NCBI GenBank assembly: GCA_000961725.1
Contig: LADS01000058.1
Span: 186,001 to 250,000, forward strand
Direction of reading: 5' to 3'
Length of the DNA: 64,000 bases
DNA from: Desulfobulbaceae bacterium BRH_c16a
Lineage (GTDB): Bacteria; Desulfobacterota; Desulfobulbia; Desulfobulbales; Desulfocapsaceae
The notes under the pieces were generated by a model. That model was given only the letters and a program-made list of their open reading frames with translations, was not told where the DNA came from and ran no database searches. The translations under genes were made by a program, and so were the position numbers. Below, piece after piece: positions 1 to 7,360 of this stretch (the stretch's first letter is position 1; every line of letters begins with the position of its first letter).

Positions 1-207
1 CGGCTGAATGTAAAATTTATCGGAGCCATTGGTGCAGTTTTTGACTTTTATGTTGGTAATGTAAAGCGTTCTCATCCTGTTTTTCAAAAGATGGGACTGG
101 AGTGGCTGCCTCGACTATTGCAGGAGCCTCGTCGGTTGTTTAAGCGCAATTTTGTCTCAAGCCCTCTGTTTTTGTATCTGGTGTTGAAGCAACGCTTTGG
201 CAAATAG
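1..207 (+). CDS. WecG/TagA/CpsF family glycosyltransferase, C-terminal fragment
   Basis: Only the last 68 codons are in the window; the gene enters from the left and stops with TAG at 205-207. The tail contains FIGAIGAVFDFYVGNVKR and GLEWLPRLLQEPRRLFKR. These match the C-terminal signature of WecG/TagA/CpsF enzymes, which add a sugar (ManNAc-type) to an undecaprenyl-diphosphate-linked acceptor on the cytoplasmic face of the inner membrane. It ends two bases before the end of the convergent nucleotidyltransferase gene, so the two transcripts run into each other. Its position beside a WecA-type transferase and Wza/Wzc/Wzy-like genes suits assembly of the same polysaccharide repeat. Family assignment is firm; the sugar is unknown. 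Confidence 0.85.
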   Translation, partial: RLNVKFIGAIGAVFDFYVGNVKRSHPVFQKMGLEWLPRLLQEPRRLFKRNFVSSPLFLYLVLKQRFGK

Positions 208-209
208 TG

Positions 210-1334
210 TTATCTCTTTCTCAATGACAGTATAAAGTCCATTAGTCGTGTTACCCCGTATACTATCTGGTGTTGAAGACCATACCAGAATCTGTCGACA
301 AATGTGATTTGGCTGATCAGTTGCCATACTCGGAATGCTGTTGAGTTGTTTGTTGGTGTCGCGGAAAGAGCCGACTGCAATACCTTTCTATTTATAGAAT
401 CTGTAAACGAGCCAGGTTTAAGTTTAGCCAGCAATGTTTCCGGAACTGGTGTCTGCATTATCGTTTTGCAATTAACAAGCAAATAATACAAGACTTTACG
501 AGCATTCCACCGTTTTGCATGCAAAAAAAGAGTGGCTGAGTCAGGCTTCCACTGACACCAGACCTCATGGGCATCAAGAAGATTATGGGTACAAAAATCC
601 AGATCTCTAAAAGCATGCACAGCCAAGTGAAGTAAGGTGTCTTCCGGAGATAAAATTCGGATATAATCAGATTGAAAGGCTGGATGTTGTGTGCTTCCCT
701 TCCACAAATCTTCTTCTGCGATCGTGAAAAGATGAGGGTTGGTCAGCGCTCTGTGCACTTCGACTATAGGACCACCATTTCCCTTGGCAGAAAATACCCG
801 TTCGAAAAGAGTTGAATATGTCGCCATCCTGGTATCGTCCAAGATGACGGGGTCAATGATATTATTCAAAAGGTTGCAGACACGTTCAAATTCATTTTCT
901 TTTACTAGAAAATCGATATCTACGCCTAATCGTGGCGCATCCTGGGGATAAAGAGTGTCGGCAAAGGCTGAACCTTTGAGAATTATGGCAGAAATGGCGT
1001 TGTTCTGTAGAATATCGACAATTTTCTTTAGCCATTTTTTTTGTACTATATCATCTGCTATAGAGCGATAGGTGGCGTTCTTTAAGTGAGATAATGTTAT
1101 CGGTGAAATTCTGTCTTTCAGGTTGGCCTGTATTGTGTTGCGGTAAAGGAGTGGGTAGATTCCACCCGGCAGAGTGGTTCGAGATCCGGTTGACGTAAAT
1201 ATTGAATCCAGGACCTTGATGCTCTCTTCTACAGAAAAGAATTCTTGGTTGGATTCCTTGCTGAGTCTGGCAAAATTGAGCACAAACTGTAACGTCAAAT
1301 TTGTTTTTGCGGGGTATTGGGCGTTGCTTGGCAT
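210..1334 (-). CDS. Nucleotidyltransferase family protein (NTP_transf_5-like)
   Basis: About 374 residues. The motif AIILKGSAFADTLY followed by RLGVDIDFLVKENEF fits the nucleotidyltransferase fold: a lysine/glycine turn, then the D-x-D metal-binding pair. The family (NTP_transf_5) often lies beside PqqD-like and lasso-B2-like genes in exopolysaccharide or peptide-modification loci; its substrate is not established. The gene is last in a minus-strand trio. I start at the ATG at 1334, just after the stop of the B2-like gene at 1346-1348. An in-frame TTG at 1394 would overlap that gene by 49 bases and is the alternative. No transmembrane segment is evident. Function beyond the fold is unknown. 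Confidence 0.75.
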   Translation of the reverse strand: MPSNAQYPAKTNLTLQFVLNFARLSKESNQEFFSVEESIKVLDSIFTSTGSRTTLPGGIYPLLYRNTIQANLKDRISPITLSHLKNATYRSIADDIVQKKWLKKIVDILQNNAISAIILKGSAFADTLYPQDAPRLGVDIDFLVKENEFERVCNLLNNIIDPVILDDTRMATYSTLFERVFSAKGNGGPIVEVHRALTNPHLFTIAEEDLWKGSTQHPAFQSDYIRILSPEDTLLHLAVHAFRDLDFCTHNLLDAHEVWCQWKPDSATLFLHAKRWNARKVLYYLLVNCKTIMQTPVPETLLAKLKPGSFTDSINRKVLQSALSATPTNNSTAFRVWQLISQITFVDRFWYGLQHQIVYGVTRLMDFILSLRKR

Positions 1335-1345
1335 GGAATGAGATT

Positions 1346-1789
1346 CTATTGGCCGCAACCGTTTTGTGATAATGGCATCTCTTTGTAGCAGCAAATATCT
1401 TCAACAAAACCGGTAATGATCTTATCGTCGAGGGTCAGCCAGGCATGTGCTTTGAGGCTGCCATCGTTTTCTTTGCTGACCCCGATATGCAGTTTGGTTT
1501 TGTATCCATGCGAAGAGAAAAGCACGTTGCCGGCTAATGCTTTTGAAAGGCAAGTGCTGAAAGGGATAATTCTGGCGGCTGCATCTAAGAGGGCGGCTAT
1601 TCTTTGGGAGGGTGAAGATTGTGGCCGGCTTGCAAAGAACTGCGCTGAAGCCTGGCTGTTATGGCGTGCGGCTCTCTCGAAGCTCTGATATGCCAGCCGG
1701 ATACGCCATGATATAAGGAGAAGGATTGCTCGACCGAAGAGCTTTTTTTCCTTGCGGGAGAGGCGTACATATTTAACGATCCGCTTCAA
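1346..1789 (-). CDS. Lasso-peptide B2-like protein (transglutaminase-fold)
   Basis: A 147-residue protein resembling the B2 leader peptidase of lasso-peptide pathways (Transglut_core3). It has a catalytic-type cysteine in FSTCLSKALAG, the family HIGV region, and a histidine in KAHAWLTLDD, followed by the aspartate-containing loop. B2 enzymes cleave the leader of a ribosomal peptide handed over by a PqqD-like B1 protein, and that partner lies immediately upstream. The gene overlaps the PqqD-like gene by 17 bases, pointing to translational coupling. No B3/asparagine-synthase-like cyclase and no clear precursor are visible, so a lasso peptide as product is not supported. A role in maturing an unknown small peptide is inference. 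Confidence 0.75.
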   Translation of the reverse strand: MKRIVKYVRLSRKEKKLFGRAILLLISWRIRLAYQSFERAARHNSQASAQFFASRPQSSPSQRIAALLDAAARIIPFSTCLSKALAGNVLFSSHGYKTKLHIGVSKENDGSLKAHAWLTLDDKIITGFVEDICCYKEMPLSQNGCGQ

Positions 1790-2111
1790 CCTTGACCTCG
1801 ATTAATGAGTTTGCCGCCATATCATTGAGAAATGTTATTAAGTGCGCAGTGCAATCTTCTTCTGACACATTAAATTCTTGCAGTATTCGTGATTTCAGGT
1901 CATCAAACTTTTTTTGTTTTTCCAGCTCTTCCCAGACCACCGTGCCAACTTCGTTCAGTCCGCAGTATTTTCCGGTTTTCATATTCAAGATTACGGTTTC
2001 ACCTCCTATCTCGGTGGAAATGCTTTCCGGTGTGCGATAGTAGAATACTTTGTTGATATCCTGCCCGTCCAGGACACAGTTTTTTTCAGCCGTCATAATC
2101 GTTGCTCCCAC
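1773..2111 (-). CDS. PqqD-like peptide-binding protein (RRE / lasso B1-like)
   Basis: A 112-residue protein. The core around ETVILNMKTGKYCGLNEVGTVVWEEL is typical of PqqD family winged-helix proteins: the beta strand pairs with a leader peptide and LNEVGTxVW starts the helix. The C-terminal half continues with the usual acidic helices. PqqD proteins act as recognition elements (RRE) presenting a precursor leader to modifying enzymes. It is first in the trio with the B2-like and nucleotidyltransferase genes. An N-terminal extension of roughly 30 residues precedes the core. The family call is strong; the cognate peptide was not found. Confidence 0.8.
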   Translation of the reverse strand: MGATIMTAEKNCVLDGQDINKVFYYRTPESISTEIGGETVILNMKTGKYCGLNEVGTVVWEELEKQKKFDDLKSRILQEFNVSEEDCTAHLITFLNDMAANSLIEVKVEADR

Positions 2112-2645
2112 AAAAAGAATATATGATTGTATGCGGTAATATTTTTCTATTTAACCTTTTCTCAAACCAAATGACAAGAAGAAGTGAGGGTTTGCACCGG
2201 GGTGGAATTGGTTGCGGAAGAGGTACGGCAACACAATCAATATTGATTTTTACGCCAAGGCCGAACAGATGTTTGAGTTGGCCCGTTGAGGTTGAGCAGC
2301 TTTTTATGGCCCTGGCATATCTGCACGGAATAGAGACCCTTGAAATCGAAGGGGAGGTTGCCTGAGGTCTTTCGGAAAAAATAATACCAAAAATGGGTAG
2401 ATATACCCATAGCATCTCAGGCGGTTATACATTAAATTTGTTCAACTCAGAAGATAGTGTATAATCATTTATAACTATAAAGGATGATGATGTGTAATCA
2501 CCACGGATGATGAATTGTTGAAAAGCTTGAAATCGGCATTCTCATTCATTCCCGTTACAGCGAAGCGATTTACTTACATATTTATTATTGAGTAGGACCG
2601 AAAAATGCCTTGCAGCTTTTCCGAATCTTACAGCGGTGGTGAAGA
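2112..2645. other. Divergent intergenic region with a possible broken reading frame
   Basis: This 534-base region lies between the divergent PqqD-like gene and the WecA-PilZ gene and should hold promoters for both. A short plus-strand frame (about 2190-2289) reads plausibly as protein and stops, then continues in another frame to 2364, which could be a decayed fragment of an unrecognised gene. A perfect inverted repeat ATGGGTA-N4-TACCCAT lies at 2393-2410. I see no convincing lasso-type precursor on either strand and no clear sigma-70 or sigma-54 promoter. Confidence 0.4.
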
Positions 2646-4148
2646 GTGCTTAATCCTGATTTAAGAATTATCTTTGTTTTTCTGGTGGCACTTTTTGGCT
2701 CGATGTTTGTGCTCCCGAAATTGGCCCGTATCGCCATGGCCATCGGCCTGACCGATAAACCTGCCGAGAAGAGAAAGGTTCATAAGATTCCGAGGCCGTT
2801 GGTGGGTGGGATCGGGATGATTATCGCGGCCACCTTCAGCTCGCTCATCTTGATCCCTATTTCCGGGATGCGAGGATATTTTCTCGGTCTTTCCGTTTTG
2901 CTGCTTATTGGTTTTTTTGACGATTTTAAGGAACTGGGGCATAAGCAGAAATTTCTAGCGCAGATTGTTGCTTCTCTTCTTTTGATATATTTCAGCAAGG
3001 TGTATCTGGTAACATTCGGCGATCTTCTGGGGATTGGCGACATATCTTTGCCCGACATTTCCTGGTTTATCTGGGTAATTACCATTTTTTGCGTAGTCGG
3101 TGTGATCAACGCTGTTAATCTGATGGACGGTCTCGACGGACTGGCCGGCAGTATTTCCTTCGTTGCCTTTTTAACGTTTGCCATCCACGCCTCGTTGGCC
3201 GGCCAGGAGGCGCTCATGCTCCTTAACCTTGCCCTGGCCGGTGCTGTGCTCGGCTTTCTGCGATTCAACTGGTATCCGTCCGCCATGTTCATGGGCGATG
3301 CAGGAAGCTTGTGTCTTGGATTTTCGCTGGCTTTCATGGCGCTGGCATTGACCCAGGGCAGCAATGCCCACGTCAGTCCGGTCTGTCCGCTTCTGATCCT
3401 CGCTGTGCCGATAACCGATACCCTCACCGTCATGGGAAAAAGGATTCTCCGGGGCAAAAGTCCTTTCAAGCCCGATCGGTATCACCTGCATCACATATTG
3501 ATGCGTTATGGGATAGGCAGAGTGTCGGCGGTGAAGGTGATTGTCGGGATAACCATATTACTCAGTGGTGTCAGTCTGCTCGGCCCGATTTATCAAATCC
3601 CGGATGTCTACTTGTTTGGCGCATTTCTGTTGTATTTTAGTATTTATGTCGGAGCTTCGTTCTGTATCGTCTACACGATGAAGTTCAGTCTGAAGTATAA
3701 AAGGAAAAATGTCGAAAGATCAGGATGTATGTTCTGGGTTCGTCGAATCCTCGGTGGGAAGCTGAATCTCTTTTCGATATTTCGAAAGTCGCCTCGATAC
3801 GATGTCCAATTGTTGCTTGTCTGTCGGGAGAATGAGCGGCGACTCAACTTTCGCGGCACTGTTTTGAATCTCTCCAGTGATGGCTTTATGGCGTGTCTGC
3901 CTGACTTGGATAATCTGCTGGATAGAGTCGTGGCCGAAATTACCTTTCCATTGGACAATCAATTACATACTCTTGAGCTGTCGGCGGAGCACTTGTGGGT
4001 CACCGAAGAAGGGAAAAGGCATTTTCATGGTTTTAGATTTCTTGAGTTTCATGGGGACCAGAAACAGCTGGTGCTCAACTTTTTGACACAAATCGAAAAA
4101 AAAGGTGGAGACGATTTTATAATCGCCCCTTCCGTTCAGAGCAATTGA
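2646..4148 (+). CDS. WecA-type undecaprenyl-phosphate sugar-1-P transferase fused to a PilZ domain
   Basis: A 500-residue integral membrane protein. Residues 1 to about 355 are a MraY/WecA polytopic domain with DDFKELGHKQKF, NAVNLMDGLDGLAGS, FMGDAGS and DRYHLHHIL, the Mg2+ and lipid-phosphate motifs. It should transfer a sugar-1-phosphate to undecaprenyl phosphate, the first committed step of polysaccharide assembly. After a basic stretch, residues about 378-490 look like a PilZ domain: R380-x3-R384, then N408-x-S410-x2-G413, the c-di-GMP binding pair of motifs. Direct c-di-GMP control of initiation is inferred. The start is the GTG at 2646; no strong Shine-Dalgarno is visible. Sugar specificity cannot be read from sequence. 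Confidence 0.85.
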   Translation: MLNPDLRIIFVFLVALFGSMFVLPKLARIAMAIGLTDKPAEKRKVHKIPRPLVGGIGMIIAATFSSLILIPISGMRGYFLGLSVLLLIGFFDDFKELGHKQKFLAQIVASLLLIYFSKVYLVTFGDLLGIGDISLPDISWFIWVITIFCVVGVINAVNLMDGLDGLAGSISFVAFLTFAIHASLAGQEALMLLNLALAGAVLGFLRFNWYPSAMFMGDAGSLCLGFSLAFMALALTQGSNAHVSPVCPLLILAVPITDTLTVMGKRILRGKSPFKPDRYHLHHILMRYGIGRVSAVKVIVGITILLSGVSLLGPIYQIPDVYLFGAFLLYFSIYVGASFCIVYTMKFSLKYKRKNVERSGCMFWVRRILGGKLNLFSIFRKSPRYDVQLLLVCRENERRLNFRGTVLNLSSDGFMACLPDLDNLLDRVVAEITFPLDNQLHTLELSAEHLWVTEEGKRHFHGFRFLEFHGDQKQLVLNFLTQIEKKGGDDFIIAPSVQSN

Positions 4149-4396
4149 TGGAAAGCGTCCGGTGATTACATTTGCGTAATTGAGTGGCATCTTTTTCCGG
4201 TTGTCCGGAAAAGAAGAATCAGGTTTGGCCAGAGGGGCGGGCATTTCAAGTAATTAATTGCTTTAAGGTGGTTTTTTAACACTTCCATATTGTTTATACG
4301 TTGCAAAAATAATCCCATTGGGTTATTCAATTACGAAATCGTTCAACGAAATTATCTGATTTTGTGTCGAGATGGTTTCTACTTCAGGAGGACTTG

Positions 4397-4837
4397 ATGA
4401 AAAGAATTGCGGCTGCATGTTTGTTTGTATTGTTCAGCGTTTCGATTGCCTGCGCTGAATGGCTGGTGGATTTCCGTGACACATATGTTGCGGAAGGGAT
4501 TGATAAGGCTGTCGAAAACGCCTTGAAAGATGGCCAAAGCCCGGATCTTATAGTTGAGAATGGCCTGGATCTGGAGGGGCTTAACCCGCAGAACCTGATT
4601 AAAGCGCTCTATTGTGCCGGGGCTAAAGGCCAGGATGTCACGGAAGCGGCTGAAAAATGGGATATCTCAGAGGTGATTGTTACGGCTGGTTTCAAGAAGA
4701 GCGTAGCCGAGTGCGGCGATCAAGTTGCAGACGCTCAGGCATATACACCGGCCGGTGCCCAGGGCCCAAGTTTCACAACGCCCAGGCGTGTTCGAACTAG
4801 AACCGGCTGGCAGCATGCCAGTCCTTCGAGACCATAA
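4397..4837 (+). CDS. Small secreted protein of the exopolysaccharide locus, unknown function
   Basis: A 146-residue protein starting at the ATG at 4397, preceded by AGGAGG at good spacing. An upstream in-frame start would put the hydrophobic segment internally. Residues 1-20 (MKRIAAACLFVLFSVSIACA) form a signal peptide. The mature part is helical and acidic up to about residue 110 with two cysteines (CAG and CGD), then turns into a Gly/Pro/Thr-rich basic tail. I do not recognise a family. It stands alone between the WecA-PilZ gene and the barrel gene and is followed by a strong terminator. A periplasmic accessory role is only suggested by position. Confidence 0.7.
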   Translation: MKRIAAACLFVLFSVSIACAEWLVDFRDTYVAEGIDKAVENALKDGQSPDLIVENGLDLEGLNPQNLIKALYCAGAKGQDVTEAAEKWDISEVIVTAGFKKSVAECGDQVADAQAYTPAGAQGPSFTTPRRVRTRTGWQHASPSRP

Positions 4838-4891
4838 GTCTGCTGGGACTATTGTTGTTTGAGCAGCTCAGCAAGATCGAATCGCATGACT

Positions 4892-4936
4892 AACAAGGTC
4901 AGTCTGGCAAGATCATCAGATTGACCTTGTTTTTTA
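4892..4936 (+). terminator. Rho-independent terminator
   Basis: AACAAGGTCA at 4892-4901 pairs with TGACCTTGTT at 4922-4931. The stem extends inward through GTCTG/CAGAT with one wobble, giving about 15 pairs, and is followed by a run of Ts. It closes the small secreted protein gene and isolates it from the barrel protein gene starting at 4993. Confidence 0.8.
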
Positions 4937-4992
4937 TGCTGTTATCCCGATCATAGATTTTCCAATTGTTACTAGTGAACCAGAGGGGAGAT

Positions 4993-6396
4993 ATGAAATC
5001 TCAAATATGGACAGGAATTGTTCTTTTGTGCAGCTTGAGTATGGTCGGCAACGTTCAGGCGATCCAGATCGATAAGCTGATAATAGTTGGAGCGAGCAAT
5101 ACTCAGCCACCGACCGAAGCTGCTGCGGCAGGAGATGTGCCGATGGGTCGGAGTGCCGACGGTCAGGTCTCCCTGTTGCCGGAAGACGCAGAGATGACCG
5201 ACGAGGGGAGTTTATTTGGCGGCCAAGGCGGTTACTTTCACGCGAATTTGAATGTCCAGGGAGAGTATACCGACAATCTCTATAATGTCGATACGGATGA
5301 GACCTCCACTTTTATAACGACTCTTTCTCCGGCCATATGGCTTTCCCTGCCACGGAAAAAAGATATTCCCGTTATCATGGCCCCGAATAATACGTCTCCC
5401 GGCGGTATGGCGTTGCAGTTAAAGGATTATGAAGGGACGGACCGATACCAGGCATATGCCCTGGGTGGACTGGATTTTGTGTTCTATTCGGAGGATGACG
5501 ACCTCAATACCATTAATGGCCTGGTGGAGGGTCTGTTCCGCTACAATATGCGCGGAGGGCTGTCATTGCAGATAGTCGACAGATATACCCGCGATCAGGA
5601 AAAATATGATGTGGAGTCTGTAATCGGGGTGACGGAAGACGAATTCGACTCCAATATCGCCCTGGCGACCGCCGATTGGAACATCACCGAGAAATTACGT
5701 GTCAAGTTCGAATACTCGAATTTCTGGCTTGATTATGACGAAGATTTCAACTCTTTTCAAGACCGCGCCGATAACGTCTTCGATTTGTATGGGTACTTTA
5801 ACTACAGTGTGAAGACGGCTTTTTTCCTCGAAGGAAAAATCGTCGACGTGCAGTATGATTCCGCCACAGAAAATGATAACAGCCAGACTTTCATCTATGG
5901 CGGCATCAAGTGGGATACCACCGAAAAAGTATCCCTGCTGGCCAAGGCCGGCTGGCAGAATAAAGAGTTCGACAACAATGAGAGTGGCTTCGATCGTCGG
6001 AGCGATTACGACGGCTTGACCATCGATGTACAGGCTTCCTATAAATTCACCGAAAAAACCAGTTTGGCTCTTGATCTTTATCGCGTAAACGAGGAGACTG
6101 ATAGTGTTCTTGCTTCCGACAGGACTGTACTGGGGGCGACACTCGGTTATAAACAGAAGTTTACCGAAAAAGTTCACGGGCTGCTTGCCTTCAACTATGA
6201 AGATGCCGAGTATACGCAACTGGTTGAAGAGGACAGGGATGATACCTACTTTTCCGTGCAACCGGCTGCACAGTATCTTTTCCGTGAATGGTTGATGGGG
6301 GAAATATCGTATCAATTTGAAAATCGTGATTCCACCGATGACCTGTTCGATTATCAGACGAATACGGTTTTTGCGAATCTTAAATTTGCGTTATAA
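4993..6396 (+). CDS. Outer-membrane beta-barrel protein of the EPS locus (BBP2-like)
   Basis: 467 residues from the ATG at 4993, which has GAGGGGAG just upstream. The N-terminus is a signal peptide ending near NVQA/IQ. From about residue 75 to the end the sequence alternates polar and aromatic residues in short strands with D/N-rich turns (for example NLNVQGEYTDNLY, ALDLYRVNEETD) and finishes in FANLKFAL, a C-terminal phenylalanine-type barrel strand. This resembles the outer-membrane beta-barrel proteins found in exosortase/EPS clusters. It probably assists polymer export or anchoring, but whether it is a pore cannot be told. Confidence 0.75.
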   Translation: MKSQIWTGIVLLCSLSMVGNVQAIQIDKLIIVGASNTQPPTEAAAAGDVPMGRSADGQVSLLPEDAEMTDEGSLFGGQGGYFHANLNVQGEYTDNLYNVDTDETSTFITTLSPAIWLSLPRKKDIPVIMAPNNTSPGGMALQLKDYEGTDRYQAYALGGLDFVFYSEDDDLNTINGLVEGLFRYNMRGGLSLQIVDRYTRDQEKYDVESVIGVTEDEFDSNIALATADWNITEKLRVKFEYSNFWLDYDEDFNSFQDRADNVFDLYGYFNYSVKTAFFLEGKIVDVQYDSATENDNSQTFIYGGIKWDTTEKVSLLAKAGWQNKEFDNNESGFDRRSDYDGLTIDVQASYKFTEKTSLALDLYRVNEETDSVLASDRTVLGATLGYKQKFTEKVHGLLAFNYEDAEYTQLVEEDRDDTYFSVQPAAQYLFREWLMGEISYQFENRDSTDDLFDYQTNTVFANLKFAL

Positions 6397-6475
6397 AGCT
6401 GAGTTGAGCAGCTTGTCTGCTCGTACGAAACTTATGCCCTTGTGGTATAAGTAGTAGTGATCGAAAATCAGGTAT

Positions 6476-7318
6476 TTGTTTTGGGTGATTCTTTTGCGTG
6501 GTAAATCTTTATCTTGTCGGCTGTTGGCGGGTTGTAAAAATCTGATTGCTCTTTGTGCGGCCCTGCTGGTGTTCTCGGGGGGCTATATTGCTTTGGCACA
6601 GGATTATCTGGTTGGTCCCGGGGACGTCCTGAGTATCACGGTCTATGACAACGACGACTTGAAGACCAAAGTCCGGGTCTCAAGCGATGGCGCTATCGTC
6701 ATGCCGCTTCTTGGGCAGGTGAACGTCAATAAGTTGTCGATCTCGGCGATCACCGAAAAAATCACCGGTCTTCTGGCGGACGGCTATATAGTCAATCCTC
6801 AGGTGAATGTCTTTGTCGATGAGTTCCGCAGTAAAAAGGTGGTCGTACTCGGCAATGTCAATAAGCCGGGGCTTATTGAATTGAGCGGTCCGACCACATT
6901 TCTCGAGTTGATCTCCAAGGCCGGAGGGTTTGACAAGGATGCCGGCGATACCGCGACAATCAAGAGAAAAGGCACCGGCCAGGAGAACGTAATCGTCATC
7001 AATCTGATTTCTCTCGTCAGGGGTGGCGATCTCACGCAAAACATGCAGATCAACGATGAGGATACCGTCTATATTACTCGTGCCGGCATGTGCTATGTGA
7101 CGGGTGAGGTTGGCACGCCAGGAACGTATCCATGCGGCGAAGGGGCAACGGTGCTCAAACTGGTTGCCCTGGCCAAAGGCTTTACCGGCAAGGCGTCGAA
7201 GTCCGGCATCGATATTGTCAGGATGGACGGCGACAAGAAAAATATCATTAAAGATGTCAGCCTCGATACTCCTGTAAGGCACAACGATGTCATTGTTGTG
7301 CCTGAAAGTTTTTTTTAG
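6476..7318 (+). CDS. Polysaccharide export protein (Wza-like, Poly_export/SLBB)
   Basis: 280 residues. After a hydrophobic N-terminal segment ending near IALAQ, the protein has YLVGPGDVLSITVYDNDDL, the hallmark of the polysaccharide export domain, then two SLBB-type units (KKVVVLGNVNKPG and GMCYVTGEVGTPGTYP). Such proteins form or line the outer-membrane channel exporting Wzy-dependent capsule or EPS. No lipobox cysteine is obvious, so it may be a periplasmic variant. The first in-frame start is TTG at 6476 and GTG at 6485 is an alternative. The Wzc-like partner follows after 42 bases. Confidence 0.88.
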   Translation: MFWVILLRGKSLSCRLLAGCKNLIALCAALLVFSGGYIALAQDYLVGPGDVLSITVYDNDDLKTKVRVSSDGAIVMPLLGQVNVNKLSISAITEKITGLLADGYIVNPQVNVFVDEFRSKKVVVLGNVNKPGLIELSGPTTFLELISKAGGFDKDAGDTATIKRKGTGQENVIVINLISLVRGGDLTQNMQINDEDTVYITRAGMCYVTGEVGTPGTYPCGEGATVLKLVALAKGFTGKASKSGIDIVRMDGDKKNIIKDVSLDTPVRHNDVIVVPESFF

Positions 7319-7360
7319 TTCTCTCTCCCCACTCATTTCTTCAATTATCCGACTTAAAGA

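Noticed and set aside
2086..2415. Possible RiPP precursor on the minus strand upstream of the PqqD-like gene
   Set aside because: The frame overlaps the PqqD start, lacks a leader/core pattern and ribosome site, and looks like non-coding sequence.
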